Below, in pieces: positions 1 through 13,499 of a DNA stretch of 64,000 bases (within the stretch, counting starts at the first letter, position 1; every line of letters begins with the position of its first letter). The notes under the pieces were generated by a model. The model did no database searches. It had not been told where the DNA came from and saw only the letters and a list, made by a program, of their open reading frames with translations. Source of the stretch: Rotaria sp. Silwood1 (lineage: Eukaryota > Rotifera > Eurotatoria > Philodinida > Philodinidae); NCBI GenBank assembly GCA_905250075.1, contig CAJNOP010000030.1:722391-786390 (forward strand), given 5' to 3'. A program made the translations under genes and the position numbers.

Positions 1-984
1 TGTCGGTCTGACTTTGTCAGATTGGATCGAACCGGTCGGTCTACCGGTAACGTATGATACATCAATAAGTCACAGAAAGAAAAAGAAGTAGTTTAAATAT
101 GGAGAATACAGTTTATCGCGTGGCAAACTTGATTTGTCAAGTTGTATCACATGCCTGATATAGAGATGGAACCAGTCTGAATTTTTGACAACTAGTACTG
201 ATACTAGTCTGAAAAGGTTAGACAGGTCGGTCTACCGGTTTCATCTCTGTATTGGGTATATACAATAAACAGATCTATGTTGAACTGTTCTATAATACTA
301 ACAGTAATCGACTTAGAGCAACTAATAATTTCAGAGTATTTTATTCAATGTTTTTCATATATATGTGAAAACAATGAAACTATAAGAACGTTGATTAGTA
401 ATATGAATTTTGTCTTCAAGCTCTTCGTATTTTTTAAAGTTCGTATAAATGTTTAAATTTCTGAAAATTCTTAATATATAAAATTAAATCGTGAGGCATT
501 AAATCACTCTTATATTTAGATTTCTTCAAATGAAACAGTAAATCTTTAACAATGAAATATTGTAACAAATTATCCAAGTTCAGATTTATTAATGTAGGTT
601 TAAGAAATGTATTAACTAACAATGAAGACGTCAATTTATATGATATTTCATAGAGGACACATCAAAACTAAATCATTGATGAAATACCAAAAATCAAAAA
701 CATTTTGATTTTCCTATCCGAAAAGGCAAGACCATCTTCTTAAACTAATACTCGATAGACTCAATATTTCGAGTTGAAAATTTCATTTTGAAATTCTTAG
801 CACGAAGTAAACTGCTTTTAGAAAGTTTCATGAACATTAAATGAACAAATTGTTGAGGTGAAGTTTAATAAATGTTACTCAATGATATCTATTAAAATGC
901 TAATTCAGTGCATCTATCATCAATAAATGATATCATATTATTTAAAACAAACATTGATGATTATAATATATATATTTATTGAAC
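1..984. other. Intergenic, with a small inverted-repeat element
   Basis: No gene recognised. The motif GGTCGGTCTACCGGT occurs twice, near 34-48 and 225-239. The second copy lies in the right arm of a small inverted repeat (about 162-249) whose ends are AGAGATGGAACC and GGTTTCATCTCT, matching in 11 of 12 positions when one is reverse-complemented. This looks like a miniature transposon of about 90 bases; no clear target duplication was seen. The rest is AT-rich. Confidence 0.35.
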
Positions 985-3020
985 TCACGTCATTTGTTCT
1001 TTAATTAATAATGTTAATTTTGAATTTTCAGCTAATTCATGACTTGCAGTTAACCATTCTCGTTGTTGTTCATAATCTAATTTATTCCATCGAATTCTTT
1101 TAAATAAATGCATTATAATTTGACTATTTTCTACATGATTTGATGTAATCCAATTTAAAATTCGACTTAAAACAATTGTTTCATCACGATTTTGTATTGT
1201 TTCATCAGCTAATATATTTGAAATAGTTGTATATGGTAATTGTAGAAAATTTTTCATATTAATACATTGATTAAAATTTTTTGATAAATAATAATGTGAT
1301 TCATAAAAAGATTTTTTCATTCCATAACGTCTTGATAATTCAAGTACACGAAATACATGACGTTTTTCAAATGTTGATAAAAATTCTTCACATATTTCAA
1401 AAATTTTTCCAATATCAAGTTCTTTTGCACAATTTAAAATATCATTTACATTACGAAATGTTAATGTTAATTCACCTGAAGATATATATTTATATACATT
1501 TCCTTTTTTTTTCTCTTTCTCTCTCATAAAATCAATACCAGTATATAAAAAATTTAAAACTAGTTGAAGACCTTTATGTGATGTATGTCGAAGATGAGTA
1601 CGTGTAACAAAATCAGTTCGACGTTCACGAAAAAACAAACTAAATAAAGAAAATCAAAACTAACAACAGAAACTCTTTCAACTAATAAATGGCTTTTGAT
1701 TCAATATTATGTAGACCTAAATCAACTACGAATATTCTTAAAAGAGTTCGTTCTCTTAGTTCACAGCAAGAGGAAAAACTACATCAGTTATAATAGAGAT
1801 TAGATCATTCTGGAACTTTCTAGAATCCTTCAAGAGATTCTACTCTACATTCTAACTAGTATAAATATTGTGAGTTTTCGTATTCAATATAAGCGAAAGA
1901 GTCTTATTGTAGATATTAATCAGTATAGTGATGATATTGTTGATTTAACAGAATCAGATAAAGATGGATATAGAAAATTAGGAACAAGTTGAATTTTAAG
2001 TATATGCAAAACTCAACAGAATTCATGAGACCACACTGACAAGTTTTTAGATGAATACCGTGTTTCCTCTCCAAAACTGCTTTCCAAAGTTCAACTTGAA
2101 ACTTTACATAGTGACAGATCTTAACAAGAATAGTTCTTTTTTTATTTTTATTTTTAATGACTAGTCGCCGTTCTTATTCAAAGATACAAGTATAGTAATA
2201 ATGTGTACTTTACACAGCTTCCATAAACCTATAGATTTGATGTTCTTATTTCAAGATGGAAGCAAAATCAACAGATCTAAAACTATTCTTATTAAGACTT
2301 ATCCCTATGCAAAGTATCAAATCGAAATTCGAAAATCAGTTTTAACGCTACCTTGACTTTCATGTAAAAATACTGTAAAATTGCAGTATCTTAGTAGCAA
2401 TAAGCTAAGGACTAGAACTCTTTTATGATATTCTTAGCTTATTTAGTTCAATAGAATGCACGTTGTGTCATTTCAAAGCGATTTATAAGTTGGAAAACTT
2501 CACCTGTAAATGATAATTAGATGTATTTCTCTTACCGATATTTTGGACTAAATGCAGCTGACATAAATATTTGACTATATATATAACGAATATTTTTTCT
2601 TTTTCAATAAATCCTACCAAGAACAATTCGATGTGCTAAATATTCACTTCCATCAACAACAAGCATTAAATCACAAAAACGTGATTCTTTCCACATTTGT
2701 GCTAAAATTTTTCTTGCTTCTATTTCATTATTTGAATGAAGAAATCGTTGAATTATTTCTCGATCATGTATATCTCGATCTGATATTGTTATTGAATTAT
2801 TTTTTATAGTTGTATATTTATTTTGTTCAATAAGAAATTCATTTAATTTAAGTGTAAGAGGATTATTCAAATTTGAACGACGTTGTGATGATGGTGATGG
2901 TGAAGTTGTAATTGATGTTTCATTTGTATTTGATGATTGAGATGTTCGAAGATCTAAAATTGATAAACGAACACGAAATGGACGCACAAGCATGAATGGT
3001 GATGAGCGTCGAGAAGACAT
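985..3020 (-). CDS. BTB-BACK domain protein, three exons including a 22-base microexon
   Basis: Proteins with BTB and BACK domains commonly act as substrate adaptors for Cullin-3 ubiquitin ligases. Exons on the minus strand are 3020-2618, 2557-2536 and 1639-985, total 1080 bases, 359 residues. The N-terminal 110 or so residues are Ser/Thr-rich. The BTB domain starts with FCDLMLVVDGSEYLAHRIVL, and the microexon adds AFSPKY, which joins in frame to RLFFRERRTDF; without it the two large exons do not share a phase. BTB continues to FLYTGID and BACK follows (about residues 215-355). No Kelch repeats are present. The TGA stop is followed within about 10 bases by AATAAA, but ACGTGAGT at the same place is also a good splice donor, so a longer form running off the left edge is possible. 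Confidence 0.85.
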
Positions 3021-5352
3021 TTAGAATTATACAATTAAAAAATACATTATCGATTTAAAGAAAAATTATTTCGATCATCGAAATAATAAGAAAAAAAAAA
3101 AAGGTGCAAATTTTGTTTCAGAGAAAAAAAACAATAAGAACAAATTCATGCGCCAGACTTATTTATATTTTTATTAATATAGTTAATGTTTGAGAATTAT
3201 TTTTATAATAAAATTTCAAGGATAAAAGAATGACAGTAGTTATTTAGAAGTATTTATTTTTCTTTGATATATCTCAAATTAATAATTCTAATTTGATGTT
3301 ATATTCAATGAACTAAATTATTGTAAAATTATCAACAAAAACCAAAATGAACTTTTCTTTATAGTTTTTAAATAAAACTAACATATTTTAACCTTGAAAA
3401 AAAAACAACAAACTTCGATTTTATTAATAAATCATATCGCAAAAAGACCATCTTGAAGCATGTCTAATAAAAAAGCAATCTAGTCCGTCGTTAAATATTG
3501 AATTAAAAATATACGAATAACTTAATACTCTTATAATCATTTAATTTGACTTTACATAATAAGCTTTAAGAACTCGAAAATATTTCAAAAAGTAACAGTA
3601 CGTCAATCGATAGACTATGTTGTTAATAAAAGTACTTCAATAATGTGATAAGTTAACTCAAAAATGCAATGCAAACGCTCTAATCATAACGCATGTAAGA
3701 TCCTTAGATAATATCGAAATCTATCAAAAATACATACAACTAAAAAGTATAATAAATGTTCAAGTTTCACATTCTGTTATATAATAATAACAATGTATAA
3801 AATGATTTGAGTCTTCAAATTTAAAATAAAAATCAAACGATACATAATAAATGAAAGCATTCAGTATCTTGCAATAAAGGTTTCATTGTTATGAAAATTT
3901 ATAAAAAGAAATTAATGAATGTTATTCATTGATTGTATAATAATATAAATGTATATTATCATCTTTTGTCAAACGGGATTAGTCTGAAAATAGGCTGTAT
4001 AAGATCGAAAATTTTTGATGTCATAGAATAAAACTTGATTGAATAAAATCTTGATTCCATGTAATGTTTTTTGTTGAAAATGCATCTCCCATCGAGGAAC
4101 GTCTGCTTGCTCTGATCTTGCATTTTTTTTTTCACTGTCTCAATTGCTATTTTCACTACTTTTGAATGAACACATACGCGCTTCTTTTTCTCCCTCTACA
4201 CTTCATCGTTTTTGGCTAATGAACTATAACTACTGTTCATTATTTATTATCATTGTACATATTAGTGAAAGCAATCAATCACATCAACATATCATCTTAC
4301 ATTAAGTAAAACAAAATTAATTAATTATGATAACAGGTGTGAGCAGGAATGTTGGCCTTTCTGAGAATAATACTCATGCTCATCCACAAATTATTAAATG
4401 ATCGAATAAACAATTAGTTAACTAAGGAAAACATAATAACTACCAAATACTAAACTTTATACCTTCTATTGAACATTTAATTTAGTTTCTTTAAAAAAAA
4501 ACTATTTAGATAATTATCAAAAAAAAAAAAACTAAAAGGAAAGTATAAAACAAATATTCAAAAGTTTTGACATATTAAAAATTGCTGAATATATAATATA
4601 TTTCAATAAATTGTACAGAAATGTTTATCAAACTTATATCAATCACAACCGAAATATAAAGACAACATTGAAACAAAACAAACTCTTATATTCTACTGAA
4701 ACGCTTGAGAATTCAAAGGTAGTCAAGTAGTTTTTATTGTAAAACTTCATTTCATCTCGTAACAAAAACAAAATACAGATAATAGCTCTCATAAATGAAC
4801 ATTTTTTTCAAATGTTGTGATGGCAATCATTTATGAGATGTTTTAGTGTGTATTTTATGAAATCAATGTTGTCAAGGTTCAAGAGAAAAAGAAAAATAAT
4901 ATTATAACCAATCGGAAAAACTGCTTTTCTTCTTAGAGTTTCTGCTCTTCATTAATTGGCAAAATTGTTCTACTTATGTTTCCACTTCAAAATTTAACGC
5001 TTTAAGAATATAATAGATTTTCAACAGCGAACTAACGATCAATAAAATCATATTTTTAAAAGAGTAGAAAAAAAAAAAACCTTTGCAAGCTTTTTCTCCC
5101 TTTAAGCTTGCTCAGCTGTGCTGACTTTTTCTTTTGTTTTGAACTTGAATTTTACACTTTTATTCAGCTGTAAATAGTTTATTATTTATATTACAGTCAG
5201 GTTAATTGCAAATACATTTGACTCATTTCCAAATTTATTGGATACAGTCGAAAATCAAATTGATTGCCCATTGAAACTCTTCTATTCTTTAGATTAAACA
5301 TTATTCTTATTCTTTAATTTAATCGAGAGTTTAATAATTGTAATATTATTTC
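3021..5352. other. AT-rich intergenic stretch
   Basis: This should contain the 5' flanks of two divergent genes, the BTB gene to the left and the coiled-coil gene to the right. It is AT-rich with many A/T homopolymers. The one reading frame longer than 60 codons (3959-4156, minus) has no recognisable motif and no splice context. I see no repeat or RNA gene. Confidence 0.6.
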
Positions 5353-7205
5353 ATGGGTACAGGTTCAAGTCGTAGTAAAGTAAAAAAATTCGATAAAAGT
5401 AGTCAAATACCGCCAATAATAGATAGAAACACCTCACCAAAACGATATTCATTATCATCATCAAGATCAAATGTTCCACTATTTTCACGTGCTTCACCAA
5501 GAATAAATAAGCAACAGCCCACTACACAGTCAAATGTATTCAAATTTGAAGATAATATCGAAGAATATTCAACAATATGGGATGATGATAATAAGGTAAG
5601 TTACTATTTGACTGATTTCTAGATTTATCATTCTAATTTTGAATAATCTATAATGTTATAATGATTGAAAAACATTCATTAAACATAAGACATTCTAATA
5701 GAAATTCTATGGTTTTGTTTTTCTTGCATTCAGACATGAGTTTATATTCATAAAGACTCAATTAAAATGTAGATATAGACTACAAAACAAATGAAGTTCT
5801 ATTGAAGTACAGTATAATACCTCTATAATAGTCACCTTCCGAACTTTTAATTTTTAATATGTCCATCAGCTAGAGATTTCTGTGGAGCCGTACTCTTCAC
5901 AAAAGCTCGTCATTTTGCATTCTTTATTGAAACTTTCTTCATTTGGAAGTCTCACAAACAATGATTAGTATGAAAAGTTTCACAGTTGGTAGACTTCGTT
6001 TCTCTGAGTTTTAAATTGTTTCAAAGTAGACATTTATCAAAGCATGATGAACTATACAAAAATATTTTGAAATGTTTACTTTTTGAAGATACCATGTCTA
6101 GAATCTATGAAACTCTTCATACAAGCTACTATGTGCGAGACCTTCAAACGATGATAGCTACAAAGAAATTCAATTCTCATAATATTTCACAAAACTTAGG
6201 ATCATACCAACTTATAGACAACTTGATATATGTCTTTTGATACGAGTAGATTCAAAACAATTTTGATAATATATTATTTAATCTAAAAAAACCAGTATAT
6301 AAAAATCTAAGAGAATTCTTGAGGACAATATTCGAAATCAATATAACTAATAACTTATTATTCAGTAACTTTTGATAAGAAAACTATTGAATAGTTGAAA
6401 ACGTTTACTCTTAAGTTTGAAGATAGAAAAATTCATCTTGATTTAATTTTGTTATATTTAATAGCTATCATCAACACTTCAACAAACATTAAAGTCTAAT
6501 TTAAATAAAATTGATTATCATCAAAAAGAATCATTTAATAATAAAGGAATTAAAAAAACTTCTGCTATATTCGGTTCAGCTCATGTTGAATCAACAGTAG
6601 ATACTGAAACACATTCTTGTATTAATGTATCTTCATCTGAAAAAGTCGATGAACTTATGATTACATTAAATCAAGTTCATACACAATTAGATGATAAAAT
6701 AAAACAACGAACAGAAAAAATTTCAAATGAAACAGAATTATTACTTTCACATGTTCGTAATGAAACTCAACAAGAACAACAACGTTTATTAGAATATGCT
6801 AAACAACAAGAAATACAACAAGATGAAAATTATCAAAAATTATTACAAGAATATATTTCAAAATTAGATGAAATAAAAGCAAAAGAATTAACTGATTTAC
6901 AAAAACAATTACAAATTTCTCGTGAACAAATTATAGAAAAAACACAATTTAAAATAGTTAAAGTTAATGAACAAGCTAATATTGTTAAAGCAAAAATTGT
7001 TCAAGAAGAACAATATTATGCAGCAGAAAAAATTGATTCTATTATGTCTCAAATATATAAAATTTCTACGGATGAAAAACTTCAACATTTAGGCAGTGAA
7101 ATAGTAACAAAAACTAAAGTAACAACGGAAGCTAAATTTGGTACTAAAGCACCTGGTCAAGAATGTACTTTTGATTTCGATCAAAAAAAAATGAACATAT
7201 TATGA
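5353..7205 (+). CDS. Probable N-myristoylated coiled-coil protein of unknown function
   Basis: Two exons, 5353-5595 and 6465-7205, join in phase 0 (donor AAG|GTAAGT, acceptor AATAG|CTA) to give 327 residues. The protein begins MGTGSSR, which fits an N-myristoylation signal (Gly2, Ser6), followed by a basic Ser-rich disordered segment to about residue 80. From about residue 145 to 285 it is a long Gln/Glu/Lys-rich helix likely to form a coiled coil. The C-terminal tail contains KFGTKAPGQECTFDFD. Together these suggest a membrane-anchored coiled-coil protein. I do not recognise the family. An AATAAA signal lies at about 7235, some 30 bases past the stop. The 0.87-kb intron holds nothing I can identify. 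Confidence 0.85.
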
Positions 7206-8499
7206 TTATTCTAGTCAATATTTATATTCTAATCAATAAACAATAAACACTAACAAATTTTGTATCATCTTTGAGCAAAAATAAGCTCTAAATCAATCTA
7301 CGAAAATTGTTTTTCTTATTCAAATATTAAAAACATCAAGAATAACATTTTATGGACAGAAAAACTATGAAACCTTCATATTATCATCTATAAAATAGTA
7401 GCCTGATTTCCATTTCGACTGTGAACTCTACGAGAAACTAAATTTGTCCAGTTTTACGTTTATACTATTCAAACTACTATAACTTTCATATTTTTTACTC
7501 TTTAATCCTTTTCAAACATCGAATTGAACCTGATTTTACTGATTCAAGTCTGGTATAGAGGCGGATTCGAACTGAACCGTTGTAGGTTGGTTTGGCTAGT
7601 TGTCAGTCTCTGATCCTTTTACTGCCTTTTAATCCATTTAGCTTGTTTTTAGTCCTTCTAGCGTCTGAGTAGATGTACATGTTCTATTCACTATCACCCA
7701 GCGCTACGTATATACTTACAATGGGAGTAAGTGACGTACGCAAATATGCCGTTATCTTCTTGGATTTAGATATAGATTTTTCGTAGTTATGAAATTGTAC
7801 TTCCATTACACTCCGAGGTTTCGTGTACTCTATGTACTCAAAGAGTATATAGGATACATTGTCTCTTCCTTTAACCTTTATCGAGAAAGCAACAAATATT
7901 TTCTTAGTCTCATTTATATCTACGTCTATTGGTGATATAGAGTTGTATTTTGTGACAAGTTGCAGTGATTTATTAATAGGATTTATCTCTTTATGAAAGC
8001 ATGAATATACTCCAATTTACTAAAAGAATAAGGCTCTCCACATGCATGCAAACTATCAGTGAAAACGGTATGGATCATTTGAAGACCTTCTGATATTAGT
8101 ACAAAAATATCGAATTTTAGTTGTAACTAACTGCTTTTGATCTTCTTCAATACTTTTTAAGTGTTTAAAAAACCAATATATTTCTCGACATCTTTTTATT
8201 TCACATTTTGTAGAAATATCAATTGTGTTCGTCATCAAAGATTTTGATTTTTTAAATTATAAACTTATAAATGAACGAAAGTTGCTCAGATATTTTGTGC
8301 AAAGACTTTTGTTACACATAGATTAGGTTCTATTGATAGAAATTTCTTTAAACTATTTAATATCTTTCTTTATTGAAAGATAGAATGAAAATGCAGTATT
8401 GACACACAACACAAAAAGTTTTATATTTTTTCTTTTTAAATATACACAATAACAAAAAAAACAAAGACAAAGATGAACGTTTGATTTATTTTCTTTCAT
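7206..8499. other. Intergenic between convergent genes
   Basis: The coiled-coil gene and SF3A3 converge on this stretch. At 7550-7620 there is a less AT-rich patch (TATAGAGGCGGATTCGAAC ... CTAGTTGTCAGTCTCTGA) that may be a remnant of the same kind of small repeat as the one at 162-249. An open frame at 8056-8238 (minus) has no recognised motif and was not called. Confidence 0.5.
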
Positions 8500-10935
8500 T
8501 TATAAAAGACCTTGTTTCCGAAGATCATCATATGTTCGTTTATTAACAACATTTCCCAACGAATCTTCAAATTCTTCCTACAAACAGAAACAAAAAAAAA
8601 ACATTATCCGAAATAAATTTATTAAACATATATTTAAAATTGATCAAATCATACCTCCATTTCTGGTTTCCATCGTTCATCATCTTTATTATTTTTTAAT
8701 TTATTCCATAATGATAAAGCATCTTCAATTGATATTATATTTGCAAAATGAGCTGTATTTGGAATACCTAAACATCGCATTCCATGTGCATGACGCCATT
8801 CCTAAATTTATACATCAATTATTTCATTAGAAGAAAAAAAAAACATCGAAAATCAACAACATACAGCAAAATGACGTTGAAATGCTTTTGGTCCACGATA
8901 TGTATGATTTCCACATATTTCACAATTAAAATACATATTAAGTCCATGTAATTTATAAAGCCAATAAGGAATTGGCTAATAAACACAACAAAAAAAATGT
9001 TTTTTTTATTTAAATTAATTTTAAACTTACTTTTCCATCCCATCCAAGTGGTAAATTTTTTGGATTATAAATAAGTCCATCATCTTCTGGTCCTGAATCA
9101 TCATCTGATATATCACCTCCACCCATATCTTCATCTTCTTCATTATCTTCACCAGCTCTTGCTTGTTTACGACGAACATTATCTAATGTTGCTGAACGTT
9201 GTTCACTTAATAAATCAACAAGACGATAAATTTGTGCTTCCATTCCAGCTATTTCTTTATGTCGAATTAATTCTTTACTAAAAAAAAAAATATTCTTTAT
9301 ATTTATTAAAAACAAAAACAAAAATATAAGAACTACGAACTTTCCACGTTTTGTTTTATTAGCATCTTTCATAAATAATGATGGATCAAGATCTTCAAAT
9401 AATGTATCTTTTGTTGCAAATAAACGCTTAGCACGTTCTTCTAATGTTCTATAACAAATCACATATATTTAATAATTAATAAAGACAATGTATTTTTTTA
9501 CCCTCCACATTTCATTCCAAGTGCTAATAAAGCAGATTTTAATCTATCAAGACCAACAGATGCTAATTCCTATAAAATAAATTCAAACAAATTGTATATA
9601 CTATTATCATCGAAAATGAATTAACAGAATATCCTAATTAGTGTCCCATTGCTTTCAAATCTATTGAAGAAAGTCTTCTAACTGTATTATTCAATGATAT
9701 CTGTTAAAGATAATTAAAAGAAAATCTTATTACCTCCCATGATGAAAATCCGCTTAGATCTAAAGACGCTCCGCCTTTTGCTAAAGCACCACCTGTTTCT
9801 TTCTAAAAAACAAAAACAAAATTTATTATAATAAAAACATAAAATCTATATTTTTTGTTGAAATTTACCGGCCAACCAGGAAAAATTCCTTGTTCCCATT
9901 TTAATTCAAAATCTTGTTTAATATTAATTAAATCTTTTTCAATATTAATTAATGGTTTACAACGTTTAAGAAAATCTAATAAATATGGAAATAAATTTTC
10001 AAATAAATATTGTCGATATTCAAAATTTTTTCGTTCTTTTGGAATTTCATGTAAACGATCAAATTTTTGTAAATAAGTTAAATAATCTAATTTCTATAAA
10101 TATTTATTTATAAAATTAAATTAAATTAAATTTTTTTTTTTTGTTTCTTACTTCAAGTCCTTTAATATTTAAATAAATTTCATAACATTGATGTAAATCA
10201 AGAAAACGACCATAACCTTCTTCATCGGTAAAACTTGCTAATGCTAAATAAATATATTCAAAAAAAAAACAATATTTTATCTTAAATATATATATATTTA
10301 CCTAATGGTTCACCATCTTCAGTTTCTTGTAATTGTCTCATGAATTGTTCATATTCCGTTGACATAGGAACAGCTATCTAAATAATAACCAAAAAAAAAA
10401 TACATATGTTTCATTTCTATTTTATCAAAAAAAAAACAAACTTCATCCGATGGATTTTTTGGATAATTTTGACGAATATTTTTAAGTCGTATATAAAATT
10501 CTGTAAATTCATTTGGACCTGATAATGCTTGAATTTCTTCTTTACGAGATCTATTTAATAAAAATAACAGAATTTGTTTTTTTATATAATATAAAATTAA
10601 ATAATTTATGATTGATTTACCCATCTTTATCATCATACATATCTTTCACACGACTTGATGTTTCACTATAACGCTTTACAAAGAAGAAAACCTATTACTT
10701 AAATAATAATCTTTCAAATAATTTACTTACATCAAGTAATAATTTAACCATATGTTCAGAATTAATTTGTTCACGATGCTAAATGTATAAAATATATATT
10801 TTTGTTTAAATCAATACTTTAAAATTAACTAACTGTGGCTTTTTTACGTAACATTTCTTTTGTCATTGTATCCATTAATCGTTCACGTTCTTCATGATAA
10901 CGACGTTGTTGTTCAAGAACTGATTCAATTGACAT
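8500..10935 (-). CDS. SF3A3: Splicing factor 3A subunit 3 (SF3a60)
   Basis: SF3a60 is part of the SF3a complex that converts 15S to 17S U2 snRNP and helps recognise the branch site; it acts in the nucleus. Fourteen exons on the minus strand: 10935-10834, 10778-10731, 10673-10621, 10550-10442, 10377-10302, 10243-10152, 10093-9869, 9802-9734, 9569-9502, 9448-9341, 9277-9031, 8975-8865, 8801-8655, 8577-8500. All phases agree, giving 1533 bases and 510 residues; the human protein is about 501. Landmarks in order: [16 protein letters not shown] N-terminus (here [20 protein letters not shown]), [31 protein letters not shown], an acidic stretch ([20 protein letters not shown]), [15 protein letters not shown], the zinc finger CEICGN...[16 protein letters not shown] at about residues 417-446, and the C-terminal [23 protein letters not shown] lies just past the stop. 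No defect seen. Confidence 0.97.
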
Positions 10936-12097
10936 GACAAATGATTTTATTTTTAAATTTATCTTAAAAAAATTTCAAAAAAATAACAAATTATAATGTA
11001 TGACATATGAAATAAATATACTAATAATCTTTAAATAGACTTGAATATTAAACTCAAACATATACGATGATACTTTTCAATAGAGATATTCTTCTATAAT
11101 CGAACAAGTATTTTAAAATTTTCTTAAAACTTGTACATTTGATTCTAGATAGGAAAATTTTGAAAGTACTACGAATAAAAATTGTAAACTGTATATCAAA
11201 AGAGTCTATGAGTAGCTCAATTACTTATAAAACGATTGAATTTTCTGTGAAACTTTCTTCTTATAATATCATATGTTCAACATTGAATCAATTATTATAT
11301 TTGAATGTTACCATTTATTTTTGACGAAATTTTCTAGCAAAATTACAAAATACTATCATAGGTTGATTTCAAGACATAAACCAATCAGCTTTTAATTGAA
11401 TATTTTTAGATAAAAATTTTCATTAGTTTTCATCACTTTAATTTGAATTAATTAAAAACTTTCATAATATACAGATATTCTTCTTCAATATAGATGTCGC
11501 TATATTTATAAGTTTCATTTTATTATATATATATATATATAGTACTTCAACGAAATTACTTTTATTTTATTTTATTTTTTTCTTTTTAAAAAGAAATAAA
11601 AAATATTTACATAAAAAAAAAAAGAAAAATTAATTATTGCTATCAATTGTCTTCTTGCCTCTATAATGGTTTCTTCTAACAGAAATATTAAAAATCGTCT
11701 GATAAAAAAAAAAACTAAATAAATTTGTCTTCAAACTTAAAAAAAATATAATTTTCAAATAAGAAATTTTACATTAATCATGACGAAGGCAGTCTAACAT
11801 AAAGTCTACTATGCCGTCTAACCAATAAAACTTCTTGGAACGAAAAGAGAAAAATGATTCTTTGTTTGACGTATTTCTCCGTTCTTTTCTCAAACAATAA
11901 ACGCACCACTATATTACTTGTCGAACGAAAAGAACGACACAACGAACCTCTAAACCACATTTCTTATTTTATTATTCTTCATCTATATTATTAAGATAAT
12001 CATATATCGTAGTTTTTGTTTTTTTCTTACTAGTCATTCCTTTGTTTTTTTTTTCTCTTTTTCTTCTTCCTATCAACTAGATTATTGATCTAAAATA
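10936..12097. other. Shared upstream region of two divergent genes
   Basis: SF3A3 (minus) and the acidic-protein gene (plus) start at opposite ends. The sequence is AT-rich with an (AT)n run near 11525-11541. At 12079-12080 a pyrimidine tract ending CTAG resembles a splice acceptor 17 bases before the next gene's ATG, consistent with either a 5' UTR intron or spliced-leader addition. Nothing else is recognisable. Confidence 0.5.
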
Positions 12098-12863
12098 ATG
12101 TCGACAGACGCTGAAACTAAAGGCAAAAAGGTATAAATCAATATCTTAGTTTAGATATTTTAAATAAACAATATTTATTTTCTTTTTTTCATTATATAAT
12201 TAGCGAACACATGATGAAGATGATGAATCCAATGGAGATGTTGAAACAACAACAACAACAACAACAACTGGTTCAAAAAAAAAGGCAACACCAGTTAAAG
12301 CAGCAACATCAACAACAAGAAATAAACAACCAATTAATGATGATGATGAATCACGCGAAGAAACCAATGATGATGATTCAAATAGTGTAGAAGCTAGAGC
12401 TGCTTCAAGTAATGCTAAAGGTACATCAAAACGAAATGGAAATGCAACATCTACTGATGCTACTGCTAGTGGTAAGTATTTAAAAAAAACAAAAAAAAAA
12501 AAAAAAAAAAAAAATACATCGATTTTTTATTTTAGGAGATCTAGAGGAAAGTGCTGATTATGAAGATGATGAAGAAGAAAATTCTGATGAAGAAGGTTTT
12601 ATATAATTTGAAATATATGAAAATACAAAATTTATTCTTATTTTTTTTTGTTAACCTTAGATTTTAAAGAACAAGGTGAAGGCAGTGAAAGTGACGATGG
12701 TAAAAGTATATATATCGATGTATAAAAACAAAACAAAAAAAATCTATTGATTGTATTGTTTTTTTTAGGTGGTAGCGATGTAGGTGCTGGTGGTGATGAT
12801 GATGAATCAAAAGATGTTGGTGAAGAAGATGACGATGAAGGTGATGAAGAATCAAGAGAGTAA
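12098..12863 (+). CDS. Small very acidic, disordered protein (prothymosin-like)
   Basis: Five exons, 12098-12130, 12204-12471, 12536-12595, 12661-12699 and 12769-12863, all phases consistent, encode 164 residues. The protein starts MSTDAETKGKKRTHDEDDE, has a run of eight Thr encoded by ACA repeats, a short basic patch (GSKKKATPVKAA), and then a strongly Asp/Glu-rich C-terminal half ending DDDEGDEESRE. Size, composition and lack of any folded motif resemble prothymosin/parathymosin or other acidic histone-binding nuclear proteins. That assignment rests on composition only. The 33-base first exon and 39-base fourth exon are notably small. Confidence 0.75.
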
Positions 12864-13499
12864 ACAATTCATTATCATCAGTGTGTATATACATATGTAT
12901 CTTTACACACACACACATACATATTGACTTTTTGTTTTTGTTTTTTTCTTGCGTGTAACGTTTAACGTCTTTCTGTTTATTTCTGCACTGATGTCTGACT
13001 GATTTAATATCAGTAAAATTCAGTTTTGTAGGTATTAGATAGACGTTTTTTTCCTTCTTCTTTTTTTTTTTTTGTTTGTCTACATGATTGTTGTGTAGTT
13101 TTTTTTTCTCTCTCTCTCTCTCTCTTTTTGCTTGTGTCTCATTCATATGTGTTCTTCGTGTATTTTGTATTGTATTTGAAAAATGAGAAAGAAAAAAAAC
13201 ATTTGTCTATCTGTCTTGTTGACAAATATACACGAAAGAACTGTGTCAATAATTAAATTCATTATTTTGTTCTTACATTTATTCAATTGATAGAACCATA
13301 TGTTCGTTTTTTTTTTGTTGGATTTTTCAAAAGACAAACAAAAAAAAAAACATAGAGTATTCATTGGAAAACTTATTATTGAATAATGAAATCTTTGTTT
13401 TGTTTTTGTGCATTTATTCAATTTCTGATTTGTTAATTTTGGATAGACGTTAACTAAACTGTTGGCGAAAATTAAGAGAGAGAACGATTTATATATATC

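Noticed and set aside
434-634. Leftmost minus-strand frame as a continuation of the BTB gene
   Set aside because: No BACK, Kelch or other domain sequence, and no matching acceptor phase found; AATAAA right after the stop at 985 favours a gene end there.
7550-7620. tRNA-like GGATTCGAAC motif
   Set aside because: No cloverleaf could be formed around it; more likely a fragment of a small repeat.
8056-8238. Open frame of 60 codons (minus) between the coiled-coil gene and SF3A3
   Set aside because: Residue mix is somewhat protein-like and a GTTAGT donor-like site exists, but there is no partner exon, motif or homology I can recognise.
12664-13146. 160-codon minus frame opposite the acidic-protein gene
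   Set aside because: It is the shadow of Asp/Glu codons and (GA/CT)n tracts, giving runs of His and Lys; the plus-strand gene explains the sequence.
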